Of a DNA stretch of 53,606 nt, positions 38,655 to 49,449 are shown piece by piece. The first letter of the stretch is position 1. Every line of letters starts with the position of its first letter. The position numbers and the translations under genes were made by a program. Source of the DNA: an uncultured Clostridia bacterium (GTDB taxonomy: Bacteria > Bacillota > Clostridia > Oscillospirales > CAG-272); assembly GCA_946410595.1 (NCBI GenBank), contig CAMKAU010000006.1, positions 1 to 53,606 of the forward strand, read 5' to 3'. Under the pieces are notes generated by a model. That model did no database searches and was not told where the DNA came from. It worked only from the letters and a program-made list of their open reading frames with translations.

Positions 38655-39917
38655 ATGCTGAAAAAGGTACTTTCCACCGTTCTTGCTCTGGCGACTGTTC
38701 TGACGCTTTGCTTCGCGTTTGCTTCCTGCAACAATACGGAAACCCCCGCCGGAACCGACACGAAAGACCCGGCGCAGAGCGGAACCGAGGCCACTCCTTC
38801 GGGAAAAACCGTCAAGGTCGGTTTCATCTTCCTGCACGACGACACTTCGACGTATGACAAGAACTTCATGAACGGAGCAAAAGAGGCGCAGCAGGCTCTC
38901 GGCCTGGCCGACGACCAGATCATTTTCAAATATCCGGTCGAGGAAGGCAAGGGCTGCTATGACGCCGCCGCCGATCTCGTCGATCAGGGATGCAACATCG
39001 TGTTCGCCGACTCCTTCGGTCACGAGGAATGGATGATCAAGGCCGCGAAAGAGTTCACCGACGTTCAGTTCTGCCACGCTACCGGCGTGAAGGCGCATAC
39101 CGAAAAGCTTGCTAACTACCACAACGCGTTCGCTTCCATCTACGAAGGCAGATACCTCGCCGGTATCGCCGCGGGTCTGAAGCTCAACGAAATGATCGCC
39201 GCCGGCAAATTCAAAGCGGAAGAGGCCGTGATCGGCTACGTCGGCGCTTTCCCGTATGCGGAAGTCGTTTCCGGCTATACCTCCTTCTTCCTCGGCGCCC
39301 GTTCCGTCTGCCCGACCGCGACGATGCTTGTCGACTTTACCAACTCCTGGTACAGCGTTGACGCCGAGCGAGACGTTGCCGAAACGCTCATCTCCAAAGG
39401 CGCGAAGCTGATCAGCCAGCACGCCGACTCGATGGGCGCTCCCTCCGTCTGCGAGCAGAAGAACGTTCCGAACGTCTTCTACAACGGCGACACTATGTCG
39501 ACCTGCCCGAACACCTATCTGATCGCTTCCCGTATCAACTGGGCTCCTTACTTTGAGTACATGATCAACTGCGTCAAGGAAGGCAAAGCGATCGACACCG
39601 ACTGGACCGGCACGATTGCGACCGGATCTGTCGTTGTGGAAGTCCTTAATGAAAAAGTTGCCGCGGCCGGCACCAAGGAAGCTCTTGAAAAAGCGACCGC
39701 CGATCTGAAGGCCGGCACGCTCCACGTTTTCGATACCAAGACCTTCACCGTTGACGGGAAGGAAGTTACCTCCTATCTTGCCGACGTGGACGACTACGGC
39801 GATTTCAAAGGCGAGACCGAAGTGATCAAGGACGGCTACTTCCACGAGTCTGAGTACCGTTCCGCTCCTTACTTCGATCTCCGGATCGACGGCATCACCG
39901 ATCTGAGCAAGCAATAA
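38655..39917 (+). CDS. BMP-family (nucleoside) ABC transporter substrate-binding lipoprotein
   Basis: FASCNNT lipobox; VGFIFLHDDTSTYDKNFMNGAKEAQQAL, NIVFADSFGHEEWMIKAAKEF. Confidence 0.93.
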   Translation: MLKKVLSTVLALATVLTLCFAFASCNNTETPAGTDTKDPAQSGTEATPSGKTVKVGFIFLHDDTSTYDKNFMNGAKEAQQALGLADDQIIFKYPVEEGKGCYDAAADLVDQGCNIVFADSFGHEEWMIKAAKEFTDVQFCHATGVKAHTEKLANYHNAFASIYEGRYLAGIAAGLKLNEMIAAGKFKAEEAVIGYVGAFPYAEVVSGYTSFFLGARSVCPTATMLVDFTNSWYSVDAERDVAETLISKGAKLISQHADSMGAPSVCEQKNVPNVFYNGDTMSTCPNTYLIASRINWAPYFEYMINCVKEGKAIDTDWTGTIATGSVVVEVLNEKVAAAGTKEALEKATADLKAGTLHVFDTKTFTVDGKEVTSYLADVDDYGDFKGETEVIKDGYFHESEYRSAPYFDLRIDGITDLSKQ

Positions 39918-40037
39918 CCAGTTCTCTCCGGTTGAGGCGGAGCATTCTGCTCCGCCTCAACTTTCCGTTTTCTTTTGAAACGCGCCCTGACGGTCCGTCA
40001 GGGCGGATTTGAGAAAAAAACACAGGAGGATTCCTTC

Positions 40038-41609
40038 ATGGCCAGACCTGCGATCGAACTACGGGGGATCACCAAGACCTTCGGCAGGATCGTTGCCAAT
40101 CAGAACGTTGATCTCAGCGTGAACTACGGGGAGATCCTTTCCATTCTGGGGGAAAACGGCAGCGGAAAGACCACGCTGATGAATATGATCTCCGGCATCT
40201 ATTTCCCGGACGCGGGGCAGATCCTGATCAACGGCAAGGAGGCGGTCATCCGTTCCCCTAAGGACGCGTTCTCTTACGGGATAGGGATGATCCATCAGCA
40301 TTTCAAACTGGTGGACGTTTTTTCCGCGGCGGAAAACATCGTGCTCGGGCACGAAGAAAAAAGGTTCAACAAAAAAACGATCGCCGCCGAGGTGAAAGAG
40401 ATCTGCGACCGGTACGGCTTTGAGGTGGATCCCGATAAAAAGATCTATGAGATGAGCGTCTCGGAAAAGCAGACGGTGGAGATCATCAAGGTCCTTTACC
40501 GGGGTGCTGACATCCTGATCCTTGACGAGCCGACCGCGGTCCTGACGCCGCAGGAGACAGACAAGCTCTTCGCCGTTCTGCGGCGGATGCGCGACGCGGG
40601 GAAGGCGGTCATCATCATCACCCACAAGCTCCACGAGGTCCTCTCGCTCTCCGACCGGGTCACCGTTCTCCGCAAAGGGCGGTACATCGGCACGGTCAAA
40701 ACCGCCGAAACGGACGAAACCGCGCTGACGGAAATGATGGTAGGGAAGAAGGTTTCCCTGAATATCGAACGCAACGACCCAAAAGGATCGGAAAAACGCC
40801 TGGAAGTCAAAGATCTTTCCTGCTTTGACCGCGAGGGCGCGCAGATTTTGCGGGATATCGGGTTTACGGTAAACGGAGGCGAGATCCTGGGGATCGCCGG
40901 GATCGCCGGCTCGGGTCAGCGGGAACTGCTCGAGGCGATCGCCGGCCTGCAAAAGTATCAGCAGGGCGAGATCCTCTACTATGACCCCCGCACGGGAGAG
41001 ACCGAAAGTCTGAAAGATAAAACGCCGCTCCAGATCCGCGAGCTCGGCGTGCGCCTCTCCTTCGTGCCGGAGGACCGGCTCGGGATGGGACTTGTCGGCA
41101 ATATGGATATCGTCGACAATATGATGCTCCGCAGCTACCGGGGCGGCAAGAGCGCCTTCCTTGACCGCAAAAAACCGAAAAACCTGGCGGACGAGATTAT
41201 CGAAGAGCTGGAGGTTTCCACGCCCGGCGTGCATACCCAGGTGCGTAAGCTCTCCGGCGGCAACGTGCAAAAGGTCCTTGTCGGACGTGAGATCGCGGCG
41301 GCGCCTACCGTTTTTATGGCGGCTTATCCCGTCCGCGGACTTGATATCAACTCCTCCTATATGATCTACAATCTGCTCAACCGGCAGAAGGAAAGCGGCG
41401 TGGCGGTCATCTTCGTCGGAGAAGATCTGGACGTTCTGATCGAGCTTTGCGACCGGATCCTTGTGATCGGATCGGGTCAAATCACGGGGCTGGTGGACGC
41501 CCGCCATACGACAAAAGAGGAGATCGGACTTCTGATGACGCGCTCCGTCGTTTCCCCGGCGCCGTCGACCCCCGCGACAGTAAGCGAAAAGGAAGGTGAT
41601 CCGCAATGA
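40038..41609 (+). CDS. Nucleoside/sugar ABC transporter ATP-binding protein (duplicated ABC)
   Basis: ILGENGSGKTTLMNMISGIYFPDAG, MIHQHFKLVDVF, degenerate second ABC VFMAAYPVRGLD. Confidence 0.94.
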   Translation: MARPAIELRGITKTFGRIVANQNVDLSVNYGEILSILGENGSGKTTLMNMISGIYFPDAGQILINGKEAVIRSPKDAFSYGIGMIHQHFKLVDVFSAAENIVLGHEEKRFNKKTIAAEVKEICDRYGFEVDPDKKIYEMSVSEKQTVEIIKVLYRGADILILDEPTAVLTPQETDKLFAVLRRMRDAGKAVIIITHKLHEVLSLSDRVTVLRKGRYIGTVKTAETDETALTEMMVGKKVSLNIERNDPKGSEKRLEVKDLSCFDREGAQILRDIGFTVNGGEILGIAGIAGSGQRELLEAIAGLQKYQQGEILYYDPRTGETESLKDKTPLQIRELGVRLSFVPEDRLGMGLVGNMDIVDNMMLRSYRGGKSAFLDRKKPKNLADEIIEELEVSTPGVHTQVRKLSGGNVQKVLVGREIAAAPTVFMAAYPVRGLDINSSYMIYNLLNRQKESGVAVIFVGEDLDVLIELCDRILVIGSGQITGLVDARHTTKEEIGLLMTRSVVSPAPSTPATVSEKEGDPQ

Positions 41610-42712
41610 GCGATACGACCGCTCTGAAGAAGAGCGAAACGAGAGAGCCTCTTTTCCACATCGCGAAGCGCGCGGATATCGTCTGGTGGAAGGCGTGGCT
41701 GATCCGTCTTGCCGCGCTCGCCGCCTCCCTTATCGTTTGCGCCGCGCTTGCCCGGGCTTTGGGCGGGATCGCGCCGCTTGCCTTTTTCCGTTCGATGATC
41801 AGCGGCGCCTTCGGCACCAAGCGCCGCATCTGGAAGCTGTTTTACGAGCTGGCCATCCTGCTCAGCATCTCCCTTGCCGTAACGCCCGCGTTTAAGATGC
41901 GCTTCTGGAATATCGGCGCGGAGGGGCAGGCGCTGATCGGCGGACTGGCCACCGCCGCCTGTATGTACTATTTCGGCGGCAAGATCCCCACGCCCCTGCT
42001 CTTTGTTGTGATGATCGCGGCCAGCATCCTTGCCGGGATGATCTGGGCGGTGATCCCCGCCGTTTTCAAAGCGTTCTGGAACACCAACGAAACGCTCTTT
42101 ACCCTGATGATGAATTACGTGGCGATCCAGCTTGTTACCTTTATGATCAATTTCTGGGTCACAAGCGGCTCCGGCACGCTTCCGCCTATGTCCGAGTACG
42201 CGCTGCCGACGATAGGCAGCAACGCCTGGATTCTTAATATCATCGTGATCGCGGTCCTCACCGTGGCGGTGTATATCTATCTCCGCTTCAGCAAACACGG
42301 CTACGAGCTGTCCGTCGTCGGCGAGAGCGAGAACACCGCGCTTTACGTCGGAATCAACGTCAAAAAGGTCATCATCCGCACGATGCTCCTTTCCGGCGCG
42401 CTCTGCGGCGTGACCGGCCTGCTTCTGGTCGGCGGGACCGACCACACCATCAGCGCCTCCACGGTCGGAGGGCGCGGGTTTACCGCGATCATGGTTTCCT
42501 GGCTCGGGCGTTTCAATCCGATCTTTATGGTGCTGACCTCCTTCCTGCTCGCTTTTCTCGGCGCCGGCGCCAATCAGATTTCCAACGACTATAAAATGAA
42601 CGGCTCCATCTCCGATATCATCACCGCCGTGATCCTCTTTTTCGTCATCGGCTGCGAGTTCTTCATCCAGTACCGGATCGTCCTCTGCAAAAACGGAAAG
42701 GAGGGAAAGTAA
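41606..42712 (+). CDS. ABC transporter permease (BPD_transp_2 type)
   Basis: MRFWNIGAEGQALIGGLATA; multi-TM; ATGA overlap. Confidence 0.93.
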   Translation: MSDTTALKKSETREPLFHIAKRADIVWWKAWLIRLAALAASLIVCAALARALGGIAPLAFFRSMISGAFGTKRRIWKLFYELAILLSISLAVTPAFKMRFWNIGAEGQALIGGLATAACMYYFGGKIPTPLLFVVMIAASILAGMIWAVIPAVFKAFWNTNETLFTLMMNYVAIQLVTFMINFWVTSGSGTLPPMSEYALPTIGSNAWILNIIVIAVLTVAVYIYLRFSKHGYELSVVGESENTALYVGINVKKVIIRTMLLSGALCGVTGLLLVGGTDHTISASTVGGRGFTAIMVSWLGRFNPIFMVLTSFLLAFLGAGANQISNDYKMNGSISDIITAVILFFVIGCEFFIQYRIVLCKNGKEGK

Positions 42713-43702
42713 ATGTCCGCCTTTTTCACGCAGCTTATCTCCATCCTGACCCGCTCGATCGCCAACGGGATGCCGTTTTTGTACGGCTCCACCGGTGAAA
42801 CTCTGACCGAGAAGACCGGCCACCTCAACCTCGGGATCCCCGGCATTATGTGCGTGGGCGCCTCCTCCGGCTGTATCGCGATCGCGATCTACGGCAGGGC
42901 CGCGGGCGGGATCGACGCAAGCAATCCGTTCCTCTGCCTTCTTCTCGCGGTTCTCGCTTCCTTTGTCGGCGGGATTTTGATGGGGCTGATCTACTGCTTT
43001 CTCACCGTTACCCTCCGCTCTAACCAGAACGTGACCGGCCTTGCGCTGACCACCCTCGGCACCGGCGTTTCTACCTATATGATCTCCAAAGTACAGAACG
43101 CCGAGTTCGTCCCCGCCAATAAGTTTTTCACCTATTCGCTTCGCAGCGCTCTCGGGGAGAACGCCGTGACCGACAGCTGGTTCGGGGAGCTTTTCCTTTC
43201 TCACGGTTTTATGATCTATCTCGCCGTGATAATCGCTCTGATCGCCGCCTGGGTGCTGAAAAAGACCCGCGTCGGTCTCAATCTGCGAGCGGTTGGGGAA
43301 AACCCCGCCACGGCGGACGCGGCGGGCGTAAACGTCAGCCGGTATAAGTATTTCTTTACCTGCCTCGGGAGCGGGATCGCCGCGCTGGGCGGTCTCTGCT
43401 ATATCATGGATAACCTCAACGGCAACTGGGAGTACAGCATCGCCGAGATCGGCTGGCTCTCCATCGCGCTCGTTATCTTCACGCTCTGGCGCCCCAACCT
43501 CGGGATCCTCGGCTCCGTCGTCTTCGGCGGGCTGCGTATTCTCGGCAATTCCAACTTCATCCGCGGCGTCGACAAATCCGTGATGCAGATGCTCCCGTAT
43601 CTCGTTACGATCCTCGTCCTCGTTATCGTGAGTATGCGCAACCGCAAAGAAAATCAGCCTCCCGCACATCTGGGACAGAACTATTTCCGGGAGGAACGCT
43701 GA
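42713..43702 (+). CDS. ABC transporter permease (BPD_transp_2 type)
   Basis: GETLTEKTGHLNLGIPGIMCVGA, VGENPATADAAGVNVSRYKY. Confidence 0.93.
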   Translation: MSAFFTQLISILTRSIANGMPFLYGSTGETLTEKTGHLNLGIPGIMCVGASSGCIAIAIYGRAAGGIDASNPFLCLLLAVLASFVGGILMGLIYCFLTVTLRSNQNVTGLALTTLGTGVSTYMISKVQNAEFVPANKFFTYSLRSALGENAVTDSWFGELFLSHGFMIYLAVIIALIAAWVLKKTRVGLNLRAVGENPATADAAGVNVSRYKYFFTCLGSGIAALGGLCYIMDNLNGNWEYSIAEIGWLSIALVIFTLWRPNLGILGSVVFGGLRILGNSNFIRGVDKSVMQMLPYLVTILVLVIVSMRNRKENQPPAHLGQNYFREER

Positions 43703-43707
43703 CATTT

Positions 43708-43750
43708 GCCGGAAACGGAACGGAAACGTTCCGTTTCCGGCGTTTTTTTC
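43708..43750 (+). terminator. Terminator of nucleoside ABC operon
   Basis: GCCGGAAACGGAAC ggaaac GTTCCGTTTCCGGC gttttttt. Confidence 0.9.
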
Positions 43751-43759
43751 CCCGGAAGG

Positions 43760-43788
43760 TTGACTCCCTCGGACGGAAAGACTACAAT
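43760..43788 (+). promoter_or_regulatory. Promoter of acetyltransferase-like gene
   Basis: TTGACT-17-TACAAT. Confidence 0.7.
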
Positions 43789-43823
43789 ATAGAATAGACG
43801 GTGTCTGAAAGGATTTTGAGGGA

Positions 43824-44945
43824 ATGGTCACTGTAAAAGAAGCTGTCAGCAAAGCGGATCTGCGCCGCTTTGTCGACTTTCCCAACAAAATGTACCGGAG
43901 CGTCCCGCAGTATATCCCGGGCTTTTATTCCGACGATCTGCAGGACTGGGACAGAAAGAAAAATCCGGCGGCGGAGTATTGCGACTGGAAGTGTTTTCTC
44001 GCCTACCGGGACGGCAGGATCGTCGGCAGGATCGCGGGGATTTGCAGCCACCGCGCAAATAAAAAATGGAAGACGAACCGGATGCGGTTTTCGAACGTGG
44101 ATTTTATCGACGACGACGAGGTCTCCTCAGCTCTCTTTGCCGCGGTTGAAAACTACGCGCGCGAAATGGGCTGCGACGAGGTCCACGGTCCCCTCGGCTT
44201 TTCCGATATGGATCGGGAGGGAATGCTCGTGGAGGGCTTTGATCGCAAGAGTATGTTCATCACCTACTATAACCACCCGTATTATCCCGAACACCTGGAA
44301 CGCCTCGGCTACCGCAAGGACGCGGACTGGATCGAATATCTCCTGAAGGTCCCGGACGACGGGGGGATCGAAAAGATCCGGCGGCTCGCGGAGCTGGTCA
44401 AGCGGCGCTATAAACTCCGCGAGGTCACCCTGAAACGCAAAAGCGAGTACCCCCGCTATATCGAAAAGGTCTTCCGCCTTGTCAATATCGCCTACGCCGA
44501 TCTCTACGGAACGGTGGAACTGACCGAGCGGCAGATCAAACGCTACGCGGGGAAGTTTGCGCCGCTGGTAAATCCGAAGCTGATGAGCATTGTCGAGGAC
44601 GAGCGGGGAGAGGTGATCGCCTTCGGGATCACCGCTCCTTCCGTCGCAAACGCGTTGAAAAAGTCAAACGGACGGCTTTTCCCGTTCGGGTTTCTGCGCG
44701 TGCTGCGCGCCTTCCGCGTCAACGATACGATCGACCTCTTTCTCGTGGCGGTCCATCCCGACTATCAGGGGCGCGGCGTAAACGCGATCTTAATCTCTCA
44801 CGTCTGGGACGGGTGCCGCGACGTGGGGATCGTGCAGGCGGAAAGCGGCCCGCAGCTCGAGAAAAACACAAAGATCCTCGCCCAGTGGAGCGGATTTGAA
44901 AAAGAGCAGCACAAACGCCGGCGCTGCTATCTCAAAACCCTTTGA
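43824..44945 (+). CDS. GNAT-like N-acetyltransferase (YghO-like)
   Basis: FVDFPNKMYRSVPQYIPGFYSDDLQDWDRKKNPAAEYCD...; C-terminal LVAVHPDYQGRGVNAILI. Confidence 0.8.
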   Translation: MVTVKEAVSKADLRRFVDFPNKMYRSVPQYIPGFYSDDLQDWDRKKNPAAEYCDWKCFLAYRDGRIVGRIAGICSHRANKKWKTNRMRFSNVDFIDDDEVSSALFAAVENYAREMGCDEVHGPLGFSDMDREGMLVEGFDRKSMFITYYNHPYYPEHLERLGYRKDADWIEYLLKVPDDGGIEKIRRLAELVKRRYKLREVTLKRKSEYPRYIEKVFRLVNIAYADLYGTVELTERQIKRYAGKFAPLVNPKLMSIVEDERGEVIAFGITAPSVANALKKSNGRLFPFGFLRVLRAFRVNDTIDLFLVAVHPDYQGRGVNAILISHVWDGCRDVGIVQAESGPQLEKNTKILAQWSGFEKEQHKRRRCYLKTL

Positions 44946-45027
44946 AACGGCCTTTGGAGGGCGTATCCTCCGGCGTCCGTTTGTGCAGGATTTTTGATCT
45001 GAAAATGCAAAAATCTCTTTTTTCCCC

Positions 45028-45056
45028 TTGACAATGAGGGGAAAAGAGAATATACT
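45028..45056 (+). promoter_or_regulatory. Promoter of gdhA
   Basis: TTGACA-17-TATACT. Confidence 0.75.
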
Positions 45057-45074
45057 GAAACGGTATAAAGATAA

Positions 45075-46433
<1,359 letters not shown>

Positions 46434-46450
46434 AAAAAACAAAGATGCGA

Positions 46451-46493
46451 AAAGTCCGGGAAACAGGGAAGACCTGTTTTCCGGACTTTTTTG
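46451..46493 (+). terminator. Terminator of gdhA
   Basis: aaaagtccgggaaacagggaagacctgttttccggactttttt. Confidence 0.85.
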
Positions 46494-46536
46494 CTCCGCG
46501 GTTTAGCCTGACGGCGTTTTTCCGGATTTTATTGTC

Positions 46537-46565
46537 TTGAAATCGGAAAACAAAGCGGATATAAT
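46537..46565 (+). promoter_or_regulatory. Promoter of secreted esterase gene
   Basis: TTGAAA-17-TATAAT. Confidence 0.7.
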
Positions 46566-46599
46566 GGAAGCAAGATCCGGAAAAGGAGAATTGACAATC

Positions 46600-48660
46600 A
46601 TGAAAAAAAGGATTTTCCGTTCCCTTGCGTTTTTTCTCTCGCTTTGCCTGGCGTGTCCGCTCGTCGGAGCGGTTCTTCCGCCCGTTTCGGCGGCGGGGAA
46701 GGCGGTTTATCTGAAAAAAGGCGGATCGGGAGCCAAGGACGGATCCTCGCCCGAAAACGCCTTTTCCACGCTGACGGATTCCTACGCCGCGCTCGGGAAC
46801 GACGGCGGGACGGTCGTCATCTGCGGGGAGTTTACGATCAACTCTCACTTTACCGAGCCTGTCCACGAGGGCGTCGTCACGGTAACGCAGAACTACAATG
46901 ATATCGATTACCGCTCTGTCGGGAGCGTTAACAACGGCAGCGAGGGAAAACGCTGGATCCTCAACGGTCCTACGGTCTTTACCGATATTTCCTTTGTTTC
47001 GACCGTTCCCGCCGGCTCCAAGTATAATTATATCCTCTTTATCGCGCAGGGCAACCCGATCACCTTTGCGGAGGGCGTTTCCTGCGAAGGGTTTCCCAAT
47101 ACCCAGGTCGCCACAAGCGTTTCGATCGTCGGCGGCCGCCAGAACGGCGTGACCCCCGCCGCTGACCGCGGCAACGATTCGCATATCACCGTCAGATCCG
47201 GCACGCTGATCGTCGTCGGGCTGGACCGCCAGCTGGAGCGCACCCACGGCGGCGTTGCCCACATCGAGATCGACGACGGCACCTTCCCCTATGTTTACGG
47301 CGGCAACGTCAACAACGGCACGGGCGGCGGACTGGAGCTGACGATCAACGGCGGCCGCTTTACCGGCAAGGTCGAGTGCGGGGACCGCCTGTCCGGCGAC
47401 GTCTCCGTGACGGTCAACGGCGGGGATTTTTCGGCGTGTCCCTCGATCACCGGTTCTTCCTCCGGCGTACTTACCGTCGGAGAGTCGGTCGAGAGCGCGG
47501 TCGCTCCGATCGCTACCGGCTTTTCCGAGATCCGTACCTCCTCCGGCGTCCGGCACAACCTGGTCGCCGAGGAAGCGTTCGGCTCCGACGTTTTCACCGA
47601 TTCGCACGGCACCCGCATCCCCTACCGTTATTACCTCCCGGAAGGGTATGACAAAAATGCGGATACCGTCTATCCCGTCTTCTTCTACTTCCACGGCAAC
47701 GGCTCCCGCGGCAACGATAACAAAAAGCAGCTTTCCGCCTCCACGCACGCGATCGTGACAAAGGTCCTCAACTATACCGAGGATGCGATCATCGTGGCGC
47801 CGCAGTGTCCCGTCGCTCCGGAGGAGTGGACGGACCACAACTGCTATCCCGGCCACGCAAGCTACGACCCGGAGTCCACTCCGCTCAAGACCTATATGAC
47901 GGCGGCGCTGGAGCTCTTCAATAGCTTTTTGGAAACCGAAAAGATCGACCCGACCCGCATCTATATCGCCGGCGCGTCGAACGGCGCGGGCGCCTGCTGG
48001 AACGCGATCGCCCACTCGCCGAAGACGGTCGCGGCCGGCGTTATCCTGGCTGGCACCGGGCAGACGGGCGGCGCGGAGAACATCGCGGAATACTATCTCA
48101 ACACGCCGATCTGGACCTTCCACGGCGACGCGGATACGACCCTTTCTGTGGCGGGTACGCGCGGGATCGTAAACGCCGTGAAGGCGCTCGGCGGTACGAA
48201 GATGACCTATACCGAGATGCCGGGCTACAACCACAATATCTGGACGGACGCGGCGAATACCGAGGGACTGCTTGAGTGGATGTTCTCGCAGAAGCGGACC
48301 GATTCCGTCGGCGTTTTCCGCCTCGCGGATGAAGCGGATAAGACGCACGCGGATCTGCTCTCCCTCCGCGCCGGCGGCACGGAGACGGAGCGTCCGGCAG
48401 AGGAAACTCTCTCTCCGGAGACGAACGCTCCTGCGGAAACGCAGAAGGCAGGTGACGCGACAACGACTCCCGCTGCGACGGAATCTCCGTCGGACGCCGC
48501 AACGGAATCGATGTCAGACGCCGCAACGGATTCCGCGAAAACCGATCCGACTCCCGATCCGAAAAAGGGAACGCCTTGGTACCTTTGGGCGATCATCGGA
48601 GGAGTCGTCGCCGCAGGCGCGGCCTGCGCCGTCGTATTCCTCAGCAAAAAGCGCAAATAA
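46600..48660 (+). CDS. Secreted, C-terminally membrane-anchored protein: beta-helix-like N-terminal part plus alpha/beta-hydrolase (esterase-like)
   Basis: Signal peptide; KAVYLKKGGSGAKDGSSPENAFSTLTDSYAAL; IYIAGASNGAGACWNAIAHS (GxSxG), FHGDADTTLSV, MPGYNHNIW; Thr/Glu-rich linker and final TM WYLWAIIGGVVAAGAACAVVFLSKKRK. Confidence 0.82.
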   Translation: MKKRIFRSLAFFLSLCLACPLVGAVLPPVSAAGKAVYLKKGGSGAKDGSSPENAFSTLTDSYAALGNDGGTVVICGEFTINSHFTEPVHEGVVTVTQNYNDIDYRSVGSVNNGSEGKRWILNGPTVFTDISFVSTVPAGSKYNYILFIAQGNPITFAEGVSCEGFPNTQVATSVSIVGGRQNGVTPAADRGNDSHITVRSGTLIVVGLDRQLERTHGGVAHIEIDDGTFPYVYGGNVNNGTGGGLELTINGGRFTGKVECGDRLSGDVSVTVNGGDFSACPSITGSSSGVLTVGESVESAVAPIATGFSEIRTSSGVRHNLVAEEAFGSDVFTDSHGTRIPYRYYLPEGYDKNADTVYPVFFYFHGNGSRGNDNKKQLSASTHAIVTKVLNYTEDAIIVAPQCPVAPEEWTDHNCYPGHASYDPESTPLKTYMTAALELFNSFLETEKIDPTRIYIAGASNGAGACWNAIAHSPKTVAAGVILAGTGQTGGAENIAEYYLNTPIWTFHGDADTTLSVAGTRGIVNAVKALGGTKMTYTEMPGYNHNIWTDAANTEGLLEWMFSQKRTDSVGVFRLADEADKTHADLLSLRAGGTETERPAEETLSPETNAPAETQKAGDATTTPAATESPSDAATESMSDAATDSAKTDPTPDPKKGTPWYLWAIIGGVVAAGAACAVVFLSKKRK

Positions 48661-48663
48661 AAA

Positions 48664-48704
48664 AACGCCGGGCGCACGGTATTCCGTGCGCCCGGCGTGT
48701 ATTT
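48664..48704. terminator. Bidirectional terminator between convergent genes
   Basis: ACGCCGGGCGCACGG tatt CCGTGCGCCCGGCGT gtattttt. Confidence 0.9.
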
Positions 48705-48705
48705 T

Positions 48706-49449
48706 TCAGTTTGCGAAGAACCGCTCCAGAAACGCGGCGGTCTTGGGATTGTTCGGCTTTTTGAAGATCACGGAGGGAACGTCGTCTTCGCAGATGACGC
48801 CGCCCTCCATGTAAACCACACGGGAGGACACGTCGCGGGCGAACGCCATTTCATGCGTCACGACGATCATCGTCAGTCCTTCCGACGCCAGCTGCCGCAT
48901 AACGGTCAGCACCTCGCCGACCATCTGCGGGTCAAGGGCGCTTGTCGGCTCGTCAAATAGCAGCATTTCGGGGGACATCGCAAGGGAACGGGCGATCGCG
49001 ACCCGCTGCTTCTGTCCGCCGGAAAGCTGGGCGGGTTTGGCGTTGATAAACTGTTCCATCCCCACCTTCCGCAGATAGGTCATCGCCGTTTCTTTCGCTT
49101 CCTCTTTGCTGCGCTTGAGGACCTTGATCTGCCCGACGGTGCAGTTTTCCAGCGCCGTCATATTGTTGAACAGGTTGAACTGCTGGAAGACCATCCCAAC
49201 GCTTGCGCGGTATTTTTGGAGATCGTTTTCCTTTGAGGTAATATCCACCCCGTGATAGAGGATCTCGCCCGCGGTCGGGTTTTCCAGCAGATTGACGCAG
49301 CGCAGCATCGTGCTTTTTCCCGAGCCGGAGGCGCCGATCACGCTGACGACCTCCCCCTTCGATACGGAAAGGTTGATATCGTCCAGAACGAGGTGATCGC
49401 CGAACTGTTTTTTCAGATGCGTGATTTGAATGATCGGTTCAGCTGACAT
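48706..49449 (-). CDS. Amino-acid ABC transporter ATP-binding protein (predicted lysine uptake)
   Basis: GASGSGKSTMLRCVNLLENPTAGEI, LSGGQKQRVAIARSLAMSPEMLLFDEPTSALDPQMVGEVL. Confidence 0.96.
   Translation of the reverse strand: MSAEPIIQITHLKKQFGDHLVLDDINLSVSKGEVVSVIGASGSGKSTMLRCVNLLENPTAGEILYHGVDITSKENDLQKYRASVGMVFQQFNLFNNMTALENCTVGQIKVLKRSKEEAKETAMTYLRKVGMEQFINAKPAQLSGGQKQRVAIARSLAMSPEMLLFDEPTSALDPQMVGEVLTVMRQLASEGLTMIVVTHEMAFARDVSSRVVYMEGGVICEDDVPSVIFKKPNNPKTAAFLERFFAN

Noticed and set aside
41477-43888. 803-aa minus-strand ORF opposite ABC permeases
   Set aside because: Asp/Glu/His/Gly-rich shadow typical of the complement of membrane-protein codons
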